Below, piece after piece: positions 8,873 to 17,877 of a stretch of 64,000 bases of DNA. Location of the stretch: positions 1,837,944 to 1,901,943 of the forward strand of contig NC_015320.1 in the NCBI RefSeq assembly GCF_000194625.1, in the 5' to 3' direction. Below the pieces are notes generated by a model. That model had not been told where the DNA came from, did no database searches, and was given only the letters and a program-made list of their open reading frames with translations. Made by a program: the position numbers and the translations under genes. The DNA is from Archaeoglobus veneficus SNP6. Lineage in GTDB: Archaea; Halobacteriota; Archaeoglobi; Archaeoglobales; Archaeoglobaceae. The first letter of the stretch is position 1, and every line of letters begins with the position of its first letter.

Positions 8873-9169
8873 ATGAGTACTGAAGTTAACTACATTCTGG
8901 ACGCTATAACTAAACTTGGATATAAGAAGGAGGACATAATACGTGACGCCCTGACCATGTTCCTAGCCGCCAATAAAGAGCTGCGGGAGAGAATTGCCAT
9001 AGAATTGTATAAAGAAGACAAAATAAGTCTTGGAAAAGCTTCTGAAATCGCTGGATTGAGTTACGAAGAGATGAAAGCATTACTGCTCAAAAACAACATC
9101 CCGGTTAGGAGGGGGCCAGAATCAGTGGACGAGCTGAAGAAGAAGGCAAAGCTTCTAAGCACGCTGTAG
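8873..9169 (+). CDS. UPF0175 family antitoxin
   Basis: A 98-residue protein matching the UPF0175 family: a helical N-terminus (DIIRDALTMFLAANKELRER), the family core IAIELYKEDKISLGKASEIA, then a MerR/XRE-like helix-turn-helix tail LSYEEMKALLLKNNIPVRRG. UPF0175 proteins are DNA-binding antitoxins found just before DUF3368 PIN toxins, and a DUF3368 frame starts within its last codons here. The TATA box 25 bp upstream and flanking palindrome suggest leaderless expression and autorepression. It looks intact although the toxin is interrupted. Confidence 0.85.
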   Translation: MSTEVNYILDAITKLGYKKEDIIRDALTMFLAANKELRERIAIELYKEDKISLGKASEIAGLSYEEMKALLLKNNIPVRRGPESVDELKKKAKLLSTL

Positions 9170-9627
9170 TTGATACCGGGTTTCTAAGCGCATTGCTGAA
9201 GATTGACCGTCTTGACTTAGTTTTTAGAATTGTTGACAGAATCCATATAACTTTTTAAGTTTATGAGGAGCTCAGTAAATGTAAAGAGCTTGTAAAACTT
9301 TTAATTGATGCCATGAATAAATATCAGATTGATCTGATCGAATCTAATGATTTTTCCGCACTCAAGGAGAAATATCCGGAGCTTGGAAAAGGTGAACTAA
9401 GCGTGATTGCTTCAGCCAGAGGCAGAATAGCGTTCATCGAAGATAGAAGAGCTGAGAAGGTCGCCGAAAGTGAAGGTATCGCAGTTTTCAACATCCCCGT
9501 CCTGTTGTTCGCATTAAAGGAGAACGGTATGATCAGCAATTTAGAGGTGGCTCGGATAGTAGAGGAGCTAAAGAACAAAGACGGGTATCTATTAAAGAAA
9601 GAAATTGAGGAGGAATTGTTAAAGTAA
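9166..9627 (+). pseudogene. DUF3368/PIN-domain toxin interrupted by an in-frame stop
   Basis: One continuous frame encodes a DUF3368 PIN ribonuclease-like toxin, but it has a TAA at 9256-9258. Before the stop: VVDTGFLSALLKIDRLDLVF with the first PIN Asp, overlapping the antitoxin stop. After it, in the same frame: VYEELSKCKELVKLLIDAM, then GKGELSVIASARGR (conserved Glu) and AFIEDRRAEKVAE (conserved Asp). All acidic residues expected for PIN survive, so one base change (for example GAA to TAA) explains the break. An ATG at 9313 could restart a 104-residue C-terminal fragment lacking the first Asp. No standard start codon precedes VVDTG, so initiation of the first half is also unclear. Confidence 0.75.
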
Positions 9628-9733
9628 AAGGGCTAACATCGTACATCTTGGGTCGTCAGGATAACTCACATTACTTGTTAAATAACGCTTCGACTTTGCA
9701 TTCAATAAAACTCTAAGCTCTAAACAAAGATGA

Positions 9734-10291
9734 TCAGAAGTCTCCTCTGAGTTCCTCCTTTAACCTCCCGTAAAACTCAACCAGAAATGCATGCCTTTTC
9801 TCGGCAAGCTTTCTGCCGGTTTCTGTCTCCATCAGGTCTTTAAGCCTGAGTAGCTTCTCCTCGAAATGCTTTAAAGTGTCCTCAATGCTTCTCCCATGTT
9901 CGCCGCTGTAAAGAAACGTTCTTGCGACTCCTATCGCTCCAATGGCATCCAGCTTATCCGCATCGCTCAAAACCCTCGCTTCAAGCGTTCTTGGCTTTAC
10001 ACCCGATGAAAAGGAGTGAGCCTCGATGCAGTGTGCGACTTTCTCGATGAATTCTTCGCTGTAGCCTTCTTTTTTGAGTAATTCTCTCGCCATCTTCGCC
10101 CCCTCAATCGCGTGGTTCGGCCTATCTCTTGCTATATCGTGGAGTTCGGCAGCCTTTCTGACTACCTCGATGTCCGCTCCTTCTTTTTCGGCTATGTACA
10201 GAGCGAGCTTGAGGACTCTCGCAACGTGCCCATCGTCGTGGGAAGATGAATTGGGGCGGGAACGGGGACAAGAATCGGGAATGCTATTCAT
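9734..10291 (-). CDS. HD-domain phosphohydrolase
   Basis: A 185-residue HD-superfamily protein. Metal ligands are visible: His in HDDGHVARVLKLA, the HD pair in ELHDIARDRP, later His in HCIEAHSFSSG and Asp in LSDADKLDAIGAIG. Such stand-alone HD proteins hydrolyse phosphate esters such as nucleotides; the substrate is unknown. ATG 10291 is preferred to the 15-bp longer ATG at 10306 because GAGGTGAT lies 3-4 bp upstream. The upstream lipoprotein gene ends five bases away, so the two probably share an mRNA. The Ser/Pro-rich N-terminus (PRSRPNSSS) is unusual for the family. Confidence 0.82.
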   Translation of the reverse strand: MNSIPDSCPRSRPNSSSHDDGHVARVLKLALYIAEKEGADIEVVRKAAELHDIARDRPNHAIEGAKMARELLKKEGYSEEFIEKVAHCIEAHSFSSGVKPRTLEARVLSDADKLDAIGAIGVARTFLYSGEHGRSIEDTLKHFEEKLLRLKDLMETETGRKLAEKRHAFLVEFYGRLKEELRGDF

Positions 10292-10295
10292 CCAA

Positions 10296-11726
10296 TCACC
10301 TCGCAACGGCTATGACAACTACGATCGCTTTCGTTTTTACAGTTTTGCCGTCATCAGTCTCGAATTCGTGCAAATCCTTCAGCCCAGCGGACACGTAAAA
10401 GCTCGTGTAGCCCTTCAAATCGTCTATAGATTCTACAACCCAGTTTGCGAGCAGTTCCTTCAGGGCGGGATGGTAGTAGAGCGATGGCTTGGCAACCCAG
10501 TACGTCATACCCTTGGTAAAACCACGGGGGAGATATATCGTGCACTCGTAGCCTTTGATGACGCACTCGAGTTCCTTGTCTGACACGCTCTTCAGCCTTT
10601 CATTCTCTTTATAGCCGTACTTTGACCTGAAGAACTTTGAGACTGCATCTCTGAAATCCTCAATGTCTGCAGAGGTTACGCTGTACAGCTTTCCAAATTC
10701 GTCGATTTCTTCAGTCTCGACTTCTACACCCTCTCCGGCTCGCCTGACCTTGTGAATAAGGATTTTATCTATTTTATCTCCCTTCAGCTCGGATTCACAG
10801 CAGTAGGACGCAAGGTGTTTCAGCGGCAGGTTTTGATCCAGCACGAACAGCTCTCCACCCACTTCAACCGCAACACATGCATGGCCCACTTCTCTACCCT
10901 CGTACTTTATCTCCAGAATGTATGGCCCTATCCCGAGGTTCAAAAGGATTGCAGCTGTCAGGAACGTGTAGTCCGTGCATATCCCGTTTCCAAGTACAAT
11001 TGTTTCGTAGGGTGTTTGGATTTGTGCATTCTCTATGGCAGCCTTGCTTTGGTTGTACTCGATATATTCGTCAACCCAGTCGAGGACATTCCACACAATT
11101 TCGAGTGTGTCGTCTCCTTTTATGCTCTGTGCTACGTATCCAACCTGCTCGAGGTATCTTTTGCACAGTGCACTTTTGATTGCCTCGTCGAAGGAAAGTC
11201 TCCAGCTCTTCGCTGGATCTGAGCCTATGAGAACTTCGTAGCTATCCTCAAGTCCGTCGCCATCGGTGTCAACCTTGAGGGGACTCGAGCCCTGTTTGAA
11301 TTCCTCGCCATCGGGCAATCCATCTCCGTCAGAATCTGTAATGAGCGGAGAAGTGCCGTGTTTGATTTCTATTCCATCTTCCAGCCCATCTCCATCGGTG
11401 TCGGTCGCTAACGGATTAGTACCGAGTCTCAGCTCATCCCCGTCCAGAAGGCCGTCGCCATCTGAATCCTTACTCAGCGGGTCGGTTCCCATTTCGAGTT
11501 CTTTTCCATCTGTAATCCCATCGCTATCGGTATCTGCTAAAAGCGGGTTTAAGCCGAGACGGACTTCATCCCCATCGTTAACCCCATCGCCGTCGGTATC
11601 GGGATTCTTCGCGTCAGTGTGGAGGCTGAGTTCCTCGATGTCACTTAATCCATCCCCGTCACTATCGACTGCCGTGCAGCCAGCAAGTAGAACGGAGAGC
11701 AGTAGCAGCATCGCAGGCCGCAACAT
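10296..11726 (-). CDS. Lipoprotein with seven calcium-binding repeats and a transglutaminase-like domain
   Basis: A 476-residue secreted protein. The first 20 residues are a lipoprotein signal (MLLLLSVLLAGC, Cys lipidation site). Seven thrombospondin-type-3-like calcium repeats follow (DSDGDGLSD, DTDGDGVND, DTDSDGITD, DSDGDGLLD, DTDGDGLED, DSDGDGLPD, DTDGDGLED). Next is a transglutaminase/papain-like domain with Cys in GNGICTDYTFLTAAILL, His in EVGHACVAVEV and Asp in LFVLDQNLPL. The frame opens at 11870, but ATG 11726 gives the lipobox, avoids overlap with divergent dtdA, and lies about 25 bp after a TTTATAATA box. It is probably a surface-anchored protease or peptide-linking enzyme needing calcium; the activity is inferred. 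Confidence 0.85.
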   Translation of the reverse strand: MLRPAMLLLLSVLLAGCTAVDSDGDGLSDIEELSLHTDAKNPDTDGDGVNDGDEVRLGLNPLLADTDSDGITDGKELEMGTDPLSKDSDGDGLLDGDELRLGTNPLATDTDGDGLEDGIEIKHGTSPLITDSDGDGLPDGEEFKQGSSPLKVDTDGDGLEDSYEVLIGSDPAKSWRLSFDEAIKSALCKRYLEQVGYVAQSIKGDDTLEIVWNVLDWVDEYIEYNQSKAAIENAQIQTPYETIVLGNGICTDYTFLTAAILLNLGIGPYILEIKYEGREVGHACVAVEVGGELFVLDQNLPLKHLASYCCESELKGDKIDKILIHKVRRAGEGVEVETEEIDEFGKLYSVTSADIEDFRDAVSKFFRSKYGYKENERLKSVSDKELECVIKGYECTIYLPRGFTKGMTYWVAKPSLYYHPALKELLANWVVESIDDLKGYTSFYVSAGLKDLHEFETDDGKTVKTKAIVVVIAVAR

Positions 11727-11823
11727 CCATTTCTGAATTGGTGGAGGCCTATTATAAACGTATTCATGCGTTGCAATAGAGCTGCGAACAAAAGATTTTA
11801 AAGAGTCCTGAAGTCGGAAGTCC

Positions 11824-12660
11824 ATGAAGCTCATCGTCTGCAGCAAAGTGGATTTAGCATCCCAGAACATAAAGGACAGACTTCTCGAAATGCTTGACGC
11901 AGAAAGAAAAGTACTAAAGAGCGGCGTTTTTTATGATGCCGGCGACATTGGGATAATCGAGGTTGAGGAGAGACTTATCTACGCCGATTACCTCGACGAG
12001 AGACTCAAAAAGGAGCTTGATTTCAATGAAATTCTCTTCGCGTCAAGACACAGCAGCAAGGATGGAAGAAAGCTTCTCTCCGTCCACGTTTCCGGAAACG
12101 TGGCAACAGCAGACTTTGGAGGTAAGCCATACTCTCTTGCAAAGCCCGCTCCGCAGACGATAAAGAACTACGTCCTCGCTCTGAAGGAAAAGCTCGAAAG
12201 AGTCTCAGATTACACGTTTAGCCTCGAAGTGACGCACCACGGCCCTTCGGAGATTTCGACTCCGTCTGCATTCTACGAGATTGGCTCCACCGAAGAAGCG
12301 TGGAAGGATGAGGAAGTTGCAAGGGTCGTTGCCGAGGCGATGCTCGAAGCCATCAACGCAGAAAAAAGAGACTGGCCGGTTGCTGTTGGCGTTGGTGGCA
12401 CTCACTACGCTCCGAGGCAGACAGAGATAATACTCGAAACGACTCTGACGTTCGGTCACAACTTCGCAAAGTACACCTTCGACGGATTAAACTCCGAAAT
12501 TCTCGCTAAGGCCATCGAACTCAGTGAAGCAGAGTATATACTTATAGACGAAAAATCTGTGACATCGCGGATAAAGAAGCTCGTTGCGGAAGTATCGGAC
12601 GTTACCGGAGTGCCAGTTATAAAATCCAAGAATGCAAAAAGGGAGTTTACCCTACACTGA
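11824..12660 (+). CDS. dtdA: D-aminoacyl-tRNA deacylase (DTD2/GEK1 family)
   Basis: A 278-residue protein of the archaeal/plant DTD2 (GEK1) family, which hydrolyses D-amino acids mis-attached to tRNA and, in plants, aldehyde-modified aminoacyl-tRNA. Conserved metal-ligand and active-site motifs are FASRHSS, LEVTHHGPSE, GVGGTHYAPRQTE and TFGHNFAKYTFDG. Length is full. Transcription is divergent from the calcium-repeat lipoprotein. TTTTAAAGAG about 25-30 bp before the ATG is a candidate TATA box. Confidence 0.94.
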   Translation: MKLIVCSKVDLASQNIKDRLLEMLDAERKVLKSGVFYDAGDIGIIEVEERLIYADYLDERLKKELDFNEILFASRHSSKDGRKLLSVHVSGNVATADFGGKPYSLAKPAPQTIKNYVLALKEKLERVSDYTFSLEVTHHGPSEISTPSAFYEIGSTEEAWKDEEVARVVAEAMLEAINAEKRDWPVAVGVGGTHYAPRQTEIILETTLTFGHNFAKYTFDGLNSEILAKAIELSEAEYILIDEKSVTSRIKKLVAEVSDVTGVPVIKSKNAKREFTLH

Positions 12661-12734
12661 AAAACACTCAAAAACTTCTGCAAATTATTCCAGAATTTGG
12701 CAACATTTAAAAACATCTGTTGGTACTTGTGAAC

Positions 12735-14252
12735 ATGAAGTTCAGGGTAAAGCTAATTCCAGTCAGAATGGATCGCTCATCGGCAATAATGAGTCAGGAG
12801 GATGCCGAGGAGCTCGGAGTCCTCGTAGGCGATAGAGTCAAGCTCGTTTTTGGTAAAAAATCTGTTATCGCTGATGTGCAAATCGCAACAGGTCTCATTG
12901 AGAGGGGTGAAATCGGAATATGCAGGACGATAACAGACTATCTCGAAATTGAAGATGGTGGGGAAGTAGAACTTTATCCAGTTTCGAAGCCCGCCAGCGT
13001 CGAGTACATAAGGAAGAAAATGGACGGGCACAAGCTGACAAAGGAGGAGATATTCGCGATAATCAAGGACATTGTAAACAACGCTCTGAACGAAATCGAG
13101 CTTTCGGCCTTTGTTCTTTCAGACTACTTCCACGGGATGGATTTCGATGAGATTGAGTGGACGACAAGGGCGATGATAGACACCGGTGAGACGCTAACGT
13201 TTGAAAGGGGAATAGTCGTTGACAAGCACAGCATTGGCGGCGTTCCCGGCAACAAGATTTCTCTCCTCATCGTTCCCATTATTGCGGCAAGTGGATTGCT
13301 CATTCCAAAGACTGCAAGCAGAGCCATCACTTCTGCGAGCGGTACTGCCGACACAATGGAGGTACTTGCAAACGTCAGCCTCAGCGTTGACGAGATAAAG
13401 GAGATCACCGAGAGAGTTGGCGGAGTGATCGCGTGGGGTGGTGCAACAAATATAGCCCCTGCGGACGACAAGATAATCAGGGTCGAGTACCCTCTATCCA
13501 TAGATCCTAAGCCCCAGCTTCTTGCGAGTGTTATGGCCAAGAAGGGGGCTATAGGTGCCAAGCACGTGGTAATCGACATTCCTGTCGGAGCGGGCTCGAA
13601 GGTTCCGACGGTGGAGAAGGGAAGAGAGCTTGCCAATGATTTCGTAGAACTTGGAAGAAGACTCGGCCTTAATGTTACGTGCGTTCTCACCTACGGCGGT
13701 CAGCCCGTTGGAAGGACAGTTGGGCCCGCGCTCGAAGCATGGGAAGCTTTAAAGGCTCTCGAAAATGCGAAACCACCAAGAAGTCTGGTTGAGAAGGCAC
13801 TCGGTGTTGCCGGCACGTTGCTCGAAATGGCGGGCATAACTGTTAATGGAATAGAACACGCAAGAAAGATACTCGAGTCTGGAAAAGCTCTTGAGAAGTT
13901 CAGAGAGATAGTGGAAGCCCAGGGAGGGGACCCAAACATAAAGTCCGACGACGTTCCTATAGGGGACAAGACATACCAGTTCACGTCTCCAATAGATGGT
14001 GCTATTGCGCATGTGGATAACAAGAGAATAGTTAAGGTTGCAAGGGCTGCTGGAGCTCCGAAGGATAAGGGGGCAGGTATTATGCTGCACAAGAAGGGTG
14101 GCCAGCACGTGAAGGTTGGAGACCCCCTGTTTACAATTTACGCTGAGAAGGAGTGGAAGCTCGACAGGGCAGTAGAGCTTGCGATGCGCGAACCTCCCGT
14201 GGTTGTATCAGGAATGGTTCTCGAGAAGTACCCATCTTACAGATACATATGA
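12735..14252 (+). CDS. deoA: AMP phosphorylase
   Basis: A 505-residue thymidine-phosphorylase-family enzyme of the archaeal AMP phosphorylase type, converting AMP and phosphate to adenine and ribose-1,5-bisphosphate. With R15P isomerase and form III RuBisCO it makes the archaeal AMP-salvage route to 3-phosphoglycerate; neither partner is in this window. Visible: an N-terminal extension with a small beta-barrel (MKFRVKLIPVRMDRS), DKHSIGGVPGNKISLL (phosphate loop), TSASGTADTMEVLANV, and a C-terminal domain starting FTSPIDGAIAHVDN. ATG 12735 is chosen because TTTAAAAAC lies about 25 bp upstream; an in-frame TTG at 12720 is less likely. The citrate synthase gene follows closely. Confidence 0.93.
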   Translation: MKFRVKLIPVRMDRSSAIMSQEDAEELGVLVGDRVKLVFGKKSVIADVQIATGLIERGEIGICRTITDYLEIEDGGEVELYPVSKPASVEYIRKKMDGHKLTKEEIFAIIKDIVNNALNEIELSAFVLSDYFHGMDFDEIEWTTRAMIDTGETLTFERGIVVDKHSIGGVPGNKISLLIVPIIAASGLLIPKTASRAITSASGTADTMEVLANVSLSVDEIKEITERVGGVIAWGGATNIAPADDKIIRVEYPLSIDPKPQLLASVMAKKGAIGAKHVVIDIPVGAGSKVPTVEKGRELANDFVELGRRLGLNVTCVLTYGGQPVGRTVGPALEAWEALKALENAKPPRSLVEKALGVAGTLLEMAGITVNGIEHARKILESGKALEKFREIVEAQGGDPNIKSDDVPIGDKTYQFTSPIDGAIAHVDNKRIVKVARAAGAPKDKGAGIMLHKKGGQHVKVGDPLFTIYAEKEWKLDRAVELAMREPPVVVSGMVLEKYPSYRYI

Positions 14253-14271
14253 AGAAGAGGAGGTGCCGAAG

Positions 14272-15411
14272 TTGTGTGAGAAGAAAATCCATGATGGTCT
14301 TCAGGATGTTCTTGCATGCAAGTCAAGCATATGCAGAATTGAAATGATTGACGGGAAGGCGATACTCGAGTACAGAGGATACGATATTCACGAGCTTGCG
14401 CAGCACTCCACATTTGAAGAGGTGGCATACCTTCTCCTCTTCGGCGAGTTGCCTACGAAGAGTGAGCTTGAGGCTTTCAGTGAGGAGCTTAAGGAGTTGC
14501 GTGAGTTACCTCCGCAAATAATAGGTCTTCTAACGCACCTGTCCCCGTTTTCTCACCCAATGGTTGTTCTGAGAACTGCAATATCTTATCTCGGTACGAT
14601 GGACAAGCATATCCATCATAAGAGCCATGAGAAAAGTCTTCAGAAAGCGAAAAGTCTCATAGCCAAGTTTCCAACTATAGTCGCGTACTTCCACCGCATA
14701 AGGAGCGGCCAGAACCTCGTACATCCCAGTGATGAGTTGAGCCATGCGGCCAACTTCCTGTACATGCTCCATGGCGTCGAACCCACGAAGACTGAAGCAA
14801 AGGCCATGGATCTCGACCTTGTTCTGCACGCAGACCACGAGTTAAACGCCTCAACGTTTGCTGCACGCATCGCCGCTTCGACTCTTGCAGACATCTACGC
14901 CTGCGTTGTTGCTGCAACTGGCACGTTAATGGGGCCGCTACATGGAGGAGCAGCGCAGAAGGTTATGGAAATGCTGAGGGAAATCGCTGTTCCCTGGAGG
15001 GCTGAGGAGTACGTGAAAATGAAGCTCGAGAGAGGTGAGCGCATAATGGGCTTTGGTCACAGAGTATACAGAGGAGTCGTTGACCCACGTACCATAGAGC
15101 TTAGAGCCCTCGCAGAGAAGCTCGCGAAGGAAAAGGAGCCGAAGTGGTTCGAGATAAGCAGGGCTGTTGAGGAAGCCGTTTACAAGTACAAGGGCCTGTT
15201 CCCAAATGTGGATTTCTATTCGGCAAGCGTTTATGCCAACTTAGGCATTCCTGACGATCTGTTCATTAACATATTCGCAATAAGCAGAATCTCCGGATGG
15301 ACAGCCCACATAATTGAGCAGTATGAGAACAACAGATTAATCAGGCCGAGAGCCTTTTACGTTGGGGAGGCAGGTAGAAAGTACGTTCCGATAGACCAGC
15401 GCGGTGATTAG
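14272..15411 (+). CDS. gltA: Citrate synthase
   Basis: A 379-residue type-I citrate synthase condensing oxaloacetate with acetyl-CoA. Motifs: IEYRGYDI-like LEYRGYDIHELA near the N-terminus, catalytic His in LHADHELNAST, MGPLHGGAAQKVMEML, second His in GFGHRVYR and the Asp region VDFYSASVYANLG. The frame is open from 14179 inside the AMP phosphorylase gene. TTG 14272 is chosen because GAGGAGGTG sits 6-7 bp upstream; GTG 14263 is an alternative. It starts 20 bp after the AMP phosphorylase stop, in the operon-like run deoA-gltA-dapL-lysA. Confidence 0.94.
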   Translation: MCEKKIHDGLQDVLACKSSICRIEMIDGKAILEYRGYDIHELAQHSTFEEVAYLLLFGELPTKSELEAFSEELKELRELPPQIIGLLTHLSPFSHPMVVLRTAISYLGTMDKHIHHKSHEKSLQKAKSLIAKFPTIVAYFHRIRSGQNLVHPSDELSHAANFLYMLHGVEPTKTEAKAMDLDLVLHADHELNASTFAARIAASTLADIYACVVAATGTLMGPLHGGAAQKVMEMLREIAVPWRAEEYVKMKLERGERIMGFGHRVYRGVVDPRTIELRALAEKLAKEKEPKWFEISRAVEEAVYKYKGLFPNVDFYSASVYANLGIPDDLFINIFAISRISGWTAHIIEQYENNRLIRPRAFYVGEAGRKYVPIDQRGD

Positions 15412-15431
15412 CGCAGATAAAGGTGGTCAAC

Positions 15432-16586
15432 ATGTTCGGTCTGGCGGAGAGGCTTCAAAGGCTACCACCATACCTGTTTGCAGAATTAGACGCAATGAAG
15501 AGGAAGAAACTGAGGGAGGGCGTGAAGCTAATAGACTTCGGTGTTGGCGATCCAGACTTACCAACGCCACCACACATCGTTGAGGCGATGAAGAAGGCAG
15601 TTGAAAAGGTGGAGAACCAGAAGTACCCCAGCTACGAAGGGATGCTGTCCTTCAGGGAGGCTGTAGCGGACTTCTATAAGAGAAGAAAAGGTGTAGACCT
15701 CGACCCAGAGAAGGAAGTCATAGCCCTCATCGGCTCGAAGGAAGGTATAGCACACTTACCGCTTGCATACGTCAACAGTGGAGATATCGTTCTCTGTCCC
15801 GACCCGGGATATCCCGTTTATCCATCCTCCGCCATCCTCGCCGACGGAAAGCCTTATTTCATGCCACTTAAGAAGGAAAACGGCTTCCTTCCAGACTTGC
15901 AGGCAATCCCCGACGACGTTGCAAGGAAGGCGAAGATAATGTTCCTGAACTACCCCAACAACCCCACCGCAAGCGTTGCGGAGAAGGACTTCATAAAGGA
16001 AGTCATCGAGTTCTGCAACGACAGGAAAATCGTACTTGCCCACGATGCAGCGTACAGCGAGATTACCTTCGATTACAGAGCAAGAAGTTTCCTCGAAGTT
16101 GGTATTGAAGGTGTCATAGAATTCAACTCCCTCTCCAAGACCTACAACATGACGGGCTGGCGTATCGGATTTGCTGCAGGCTGCCCCGAGGTCCTTGCCG
16201 GCCTGCTCAAGGTGAAAACCAACGTTGACAGTGGAGTATTTCAGGCTGTGCAGGAGGCTGCGATTGCTGCTCTTACGGGAAGCGACGAAGTCATAGATGA
16301 AAACAACAGAATTTACAAGGAGAGAAGAGATACCCTCATCGAAGGGTTGAAAGAAGTAGGCCTCAACGCCGAGAAGCCGAAGGCGACGTTTTACGTCTGG
16401 TGCGAGGTTCCTGAAGGCTATACGAGCATGGAGTTCACAAAGAAGTTGCTGAACGATGCAGGCATCCTCGTAACACCTGGTATCGGTTTCGGTGAGCACG
16501 GCGAGGGATTCGTCAGGTTCGCCCTTACGAGAGATGTTGGAGTTATTCAGGAAGCAGTTGAGAGGCTCAAGGGCCTGAGTCTGTAA
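15432..16586 (+). CDS. dapL: LL-diaminopimelate aminotransferase
   Basis: A 384-residue PLP aminotransferase resembling DapL, which converts tetrahydrodipicolinate directly to LL-2,6-diaminopimelate in lysine synthesis. Motifs: FGVGDPDLPTPPHIVEAM, PDPGYPVYPSSAILADG, NYPNNPTASVA, the PLP lysine in SLSKTYNMTGWRIGFA and the final Arg in GFVRFALTRD. Adjacent lysA supports the DAP-pathway assignment over a general aspartate aminotransferase. GTG 15423 opens the frame, but AAGGTGG ends 5 bp before ATG 15432, so that start is preferred. Its stop overlaps the lysA start (TAATG). Confidence 0.88.
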   Translation: MFGLAERLQRLPPYLFAELDAMKRKKLREGVKLIDFGVGDPDLPTPPHIVEAMKKAVEKVENQKYPSYEGMLSFREAVADFYKRRKGVDLDPEKEVIALIGSKEGIAHLPLAYVNSGDIVLCPDPGYPVYPSSAILADGKPYFMPLKKENGFLPDLQAIPDDVARKAKIMFLNYPNNPTASVAEKDFIKEVIEFCNDRKIVLAHDAAYSEITFDYRARSFLEVGIEGVIEFNSLSKTYNMTGWRIGFAAGCPEVLAGLLKVKTNVDSGVFQAVQEAAIAALTGSDEVIDENNRIYKERRDTLIEGLKEVGLNAEKPKATFYVWCEVPEGYTSMEFTKKLLNDAGILVTPGIGFGEHGEGFVRFALTRDVGVIQEAVERLKGLSL

Positions 16587-17869
16587 TGCCTGGCTGTGGT
16601 AGCATGTTCAGAAGCGTTGATGGAGTCCTCCACGTCGAAGGGGTTAGCGTTCTCGATCTTGTCAAGGAGCTTGGCTCGCCGCTATACGTCACCTCGAGAG
16701 GTAGGCTCGAGGAAAACATGAAAGCATACATGCAAGCGTTTCCCGACGCAAGGCTGCTGTATGCTGTTAAAGCCAACAACAACCTCTCAATAATGAAGAT
16801 AATTTCGAGAGCGGGATTTGGAGCGGACGTTTTCAGCGATGGAGAGCTTTATTTAGCACTTCTTGCCGGCTTTAAGCCGGAAAAGATTCTCTTCAACGGA
16901 AATTCGAAAAGTGAAGAGGAAATCCGAATGGGCGTCAGGGCAGGCACGTACTTCAGCGTTGACAGCATCGACGAACTCCACGTTCTGTCAGAAGTGGCGG
17001 TTGAGGAGGGCGAGGAGGTTAAGATTGCGTTCAGGATAAACCCCGATATATCTCCGGAGACACATCCGAAAATATCTACCGGCCTCAGAACGTCAAAGTT
17101 TGGGATTCCGTGGGAGGAAGTTGCGAACGCCTACAGGCTTGCTGTTGAAATGCCCGGCATTGTGCCTGCAGGCATCCACTGCCACATAGGAAGCCAGATT
17201 CTCGACATTTCGCCCTTCGTGGAGGCGTTAAACCGCCTTTTCGACGTTGCAGAAGTGCTCGAGGATATGGGAATAGATGTAGAATTCCTCGATCTCGGCG
17301 GTGGCCTGGGAATAGACTACGAGGGGAAAGGATCTCCAACTCCAGCCGATTTCGCAGCAAAGATTCTACCCGTTTTCGAGGAGAGGAAAGAAAGGCTGAA
17401 CTCGAATCCGGAGCTGTGGCTCGAACCCGGGAGGAGCATAATAGGCAACACTACAATACTGCTGACGAAAGTGAATGCTGTAAAGAAGGCCTACAAGAAC
17501 TTCGTTGCGGTCGATGCAGGTTTTAATCTGCTTATGAGGCCAGCAATGTATAATGCCTATCACAGAGTAGCCATAGCCAATAAAATGGATCGCGAAGAGG
17601 AAGAAGTATACACCATAGTGGGCCCAATATGCGAGAGCGGAGATGTTCTTGCTGAGGATAGAAAACTGCCAAGGGTTGAGAGAGGGGACATTATAGCTAT
17701 ATTCGACGCGGGAGCTTACGGCTTCTCAATGAGCAGCCAGTACAACGGAAGGCGAAGATGCGCTGAAGTCCTCGTTGAAGGCAATAAGTACTACGTCATA
17801 AGGGAAAGAGAGAGCTACACCGATCTGGTTGGAAAACAAGTAATTCCGGAGCACCTTTTGAAAGAATAA
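16586..17869 (+). CDS. lysA: Diaminopimelate decarboxylase
   Basis: A 427-residue PLP fold-type III decarboxylase that turns meso-diaminopimelate into lysine, the last step of the pathway. PLP lysine in LLYAVKANNNLSIM, GIHCHIGSQI, FLDLGGGLGID, WLEPGRSIIGN, the substrate-binding GPICESGDVLAED and C-terminal GAYGFSMSSQYNGR are all present. The ATG overlaps the dapL stop, showing co-translation; a second ATG 18 bp on (MFRSV) is also possible. A meso-DAP epimerase (dapF) is not seen nearby. Confidence 0.95.
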   Translation: MPGCGSMFRSVDGVLHVEGVSVLDLVKELGSPLYVTSRGRLEENMKAYMQAFPDARLLYAVKANNNLSIMKIISRAGFGADVFSDGELYLALLAGFKPEKILFNGNSKSEEEIRMGVRAGTYFSVDSIDELHVLSEVAVEEGEEVKIAFRINPDISPETHPKISTGLRTSKFGIPWEEVANAYRLAVEMPGIVPAGIHCHIGSQILDISPFVEALNRLFDVAEVLEDMGIDVEFLDLGGGLGIDYEGKGSPTPADFAAKILPVFEERKERLNSNPELWLEPGRSIIGNTTILLTKVNAVKKAYKNFVAVDAGFNLLMRPAMYNAYHRVAIANKMDREEEEVYTIVGPICESGDVLAEDRKLPRVERGDIIAIFDAGAYGFSMSSQYNGRRRCAEVLVEGNKYYVIRERESYTDLVGKQVIPEHLLKE

Positions 17870-17877
17870 TTTTTGAA

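Noticed and set aside
11266..11736. Ser/Pro-rich 156-codon plus-strand ORF
   Set aside because: It is the antisense of the DxDxDG calcium repeats, which naturally give Ser/Pro codons.
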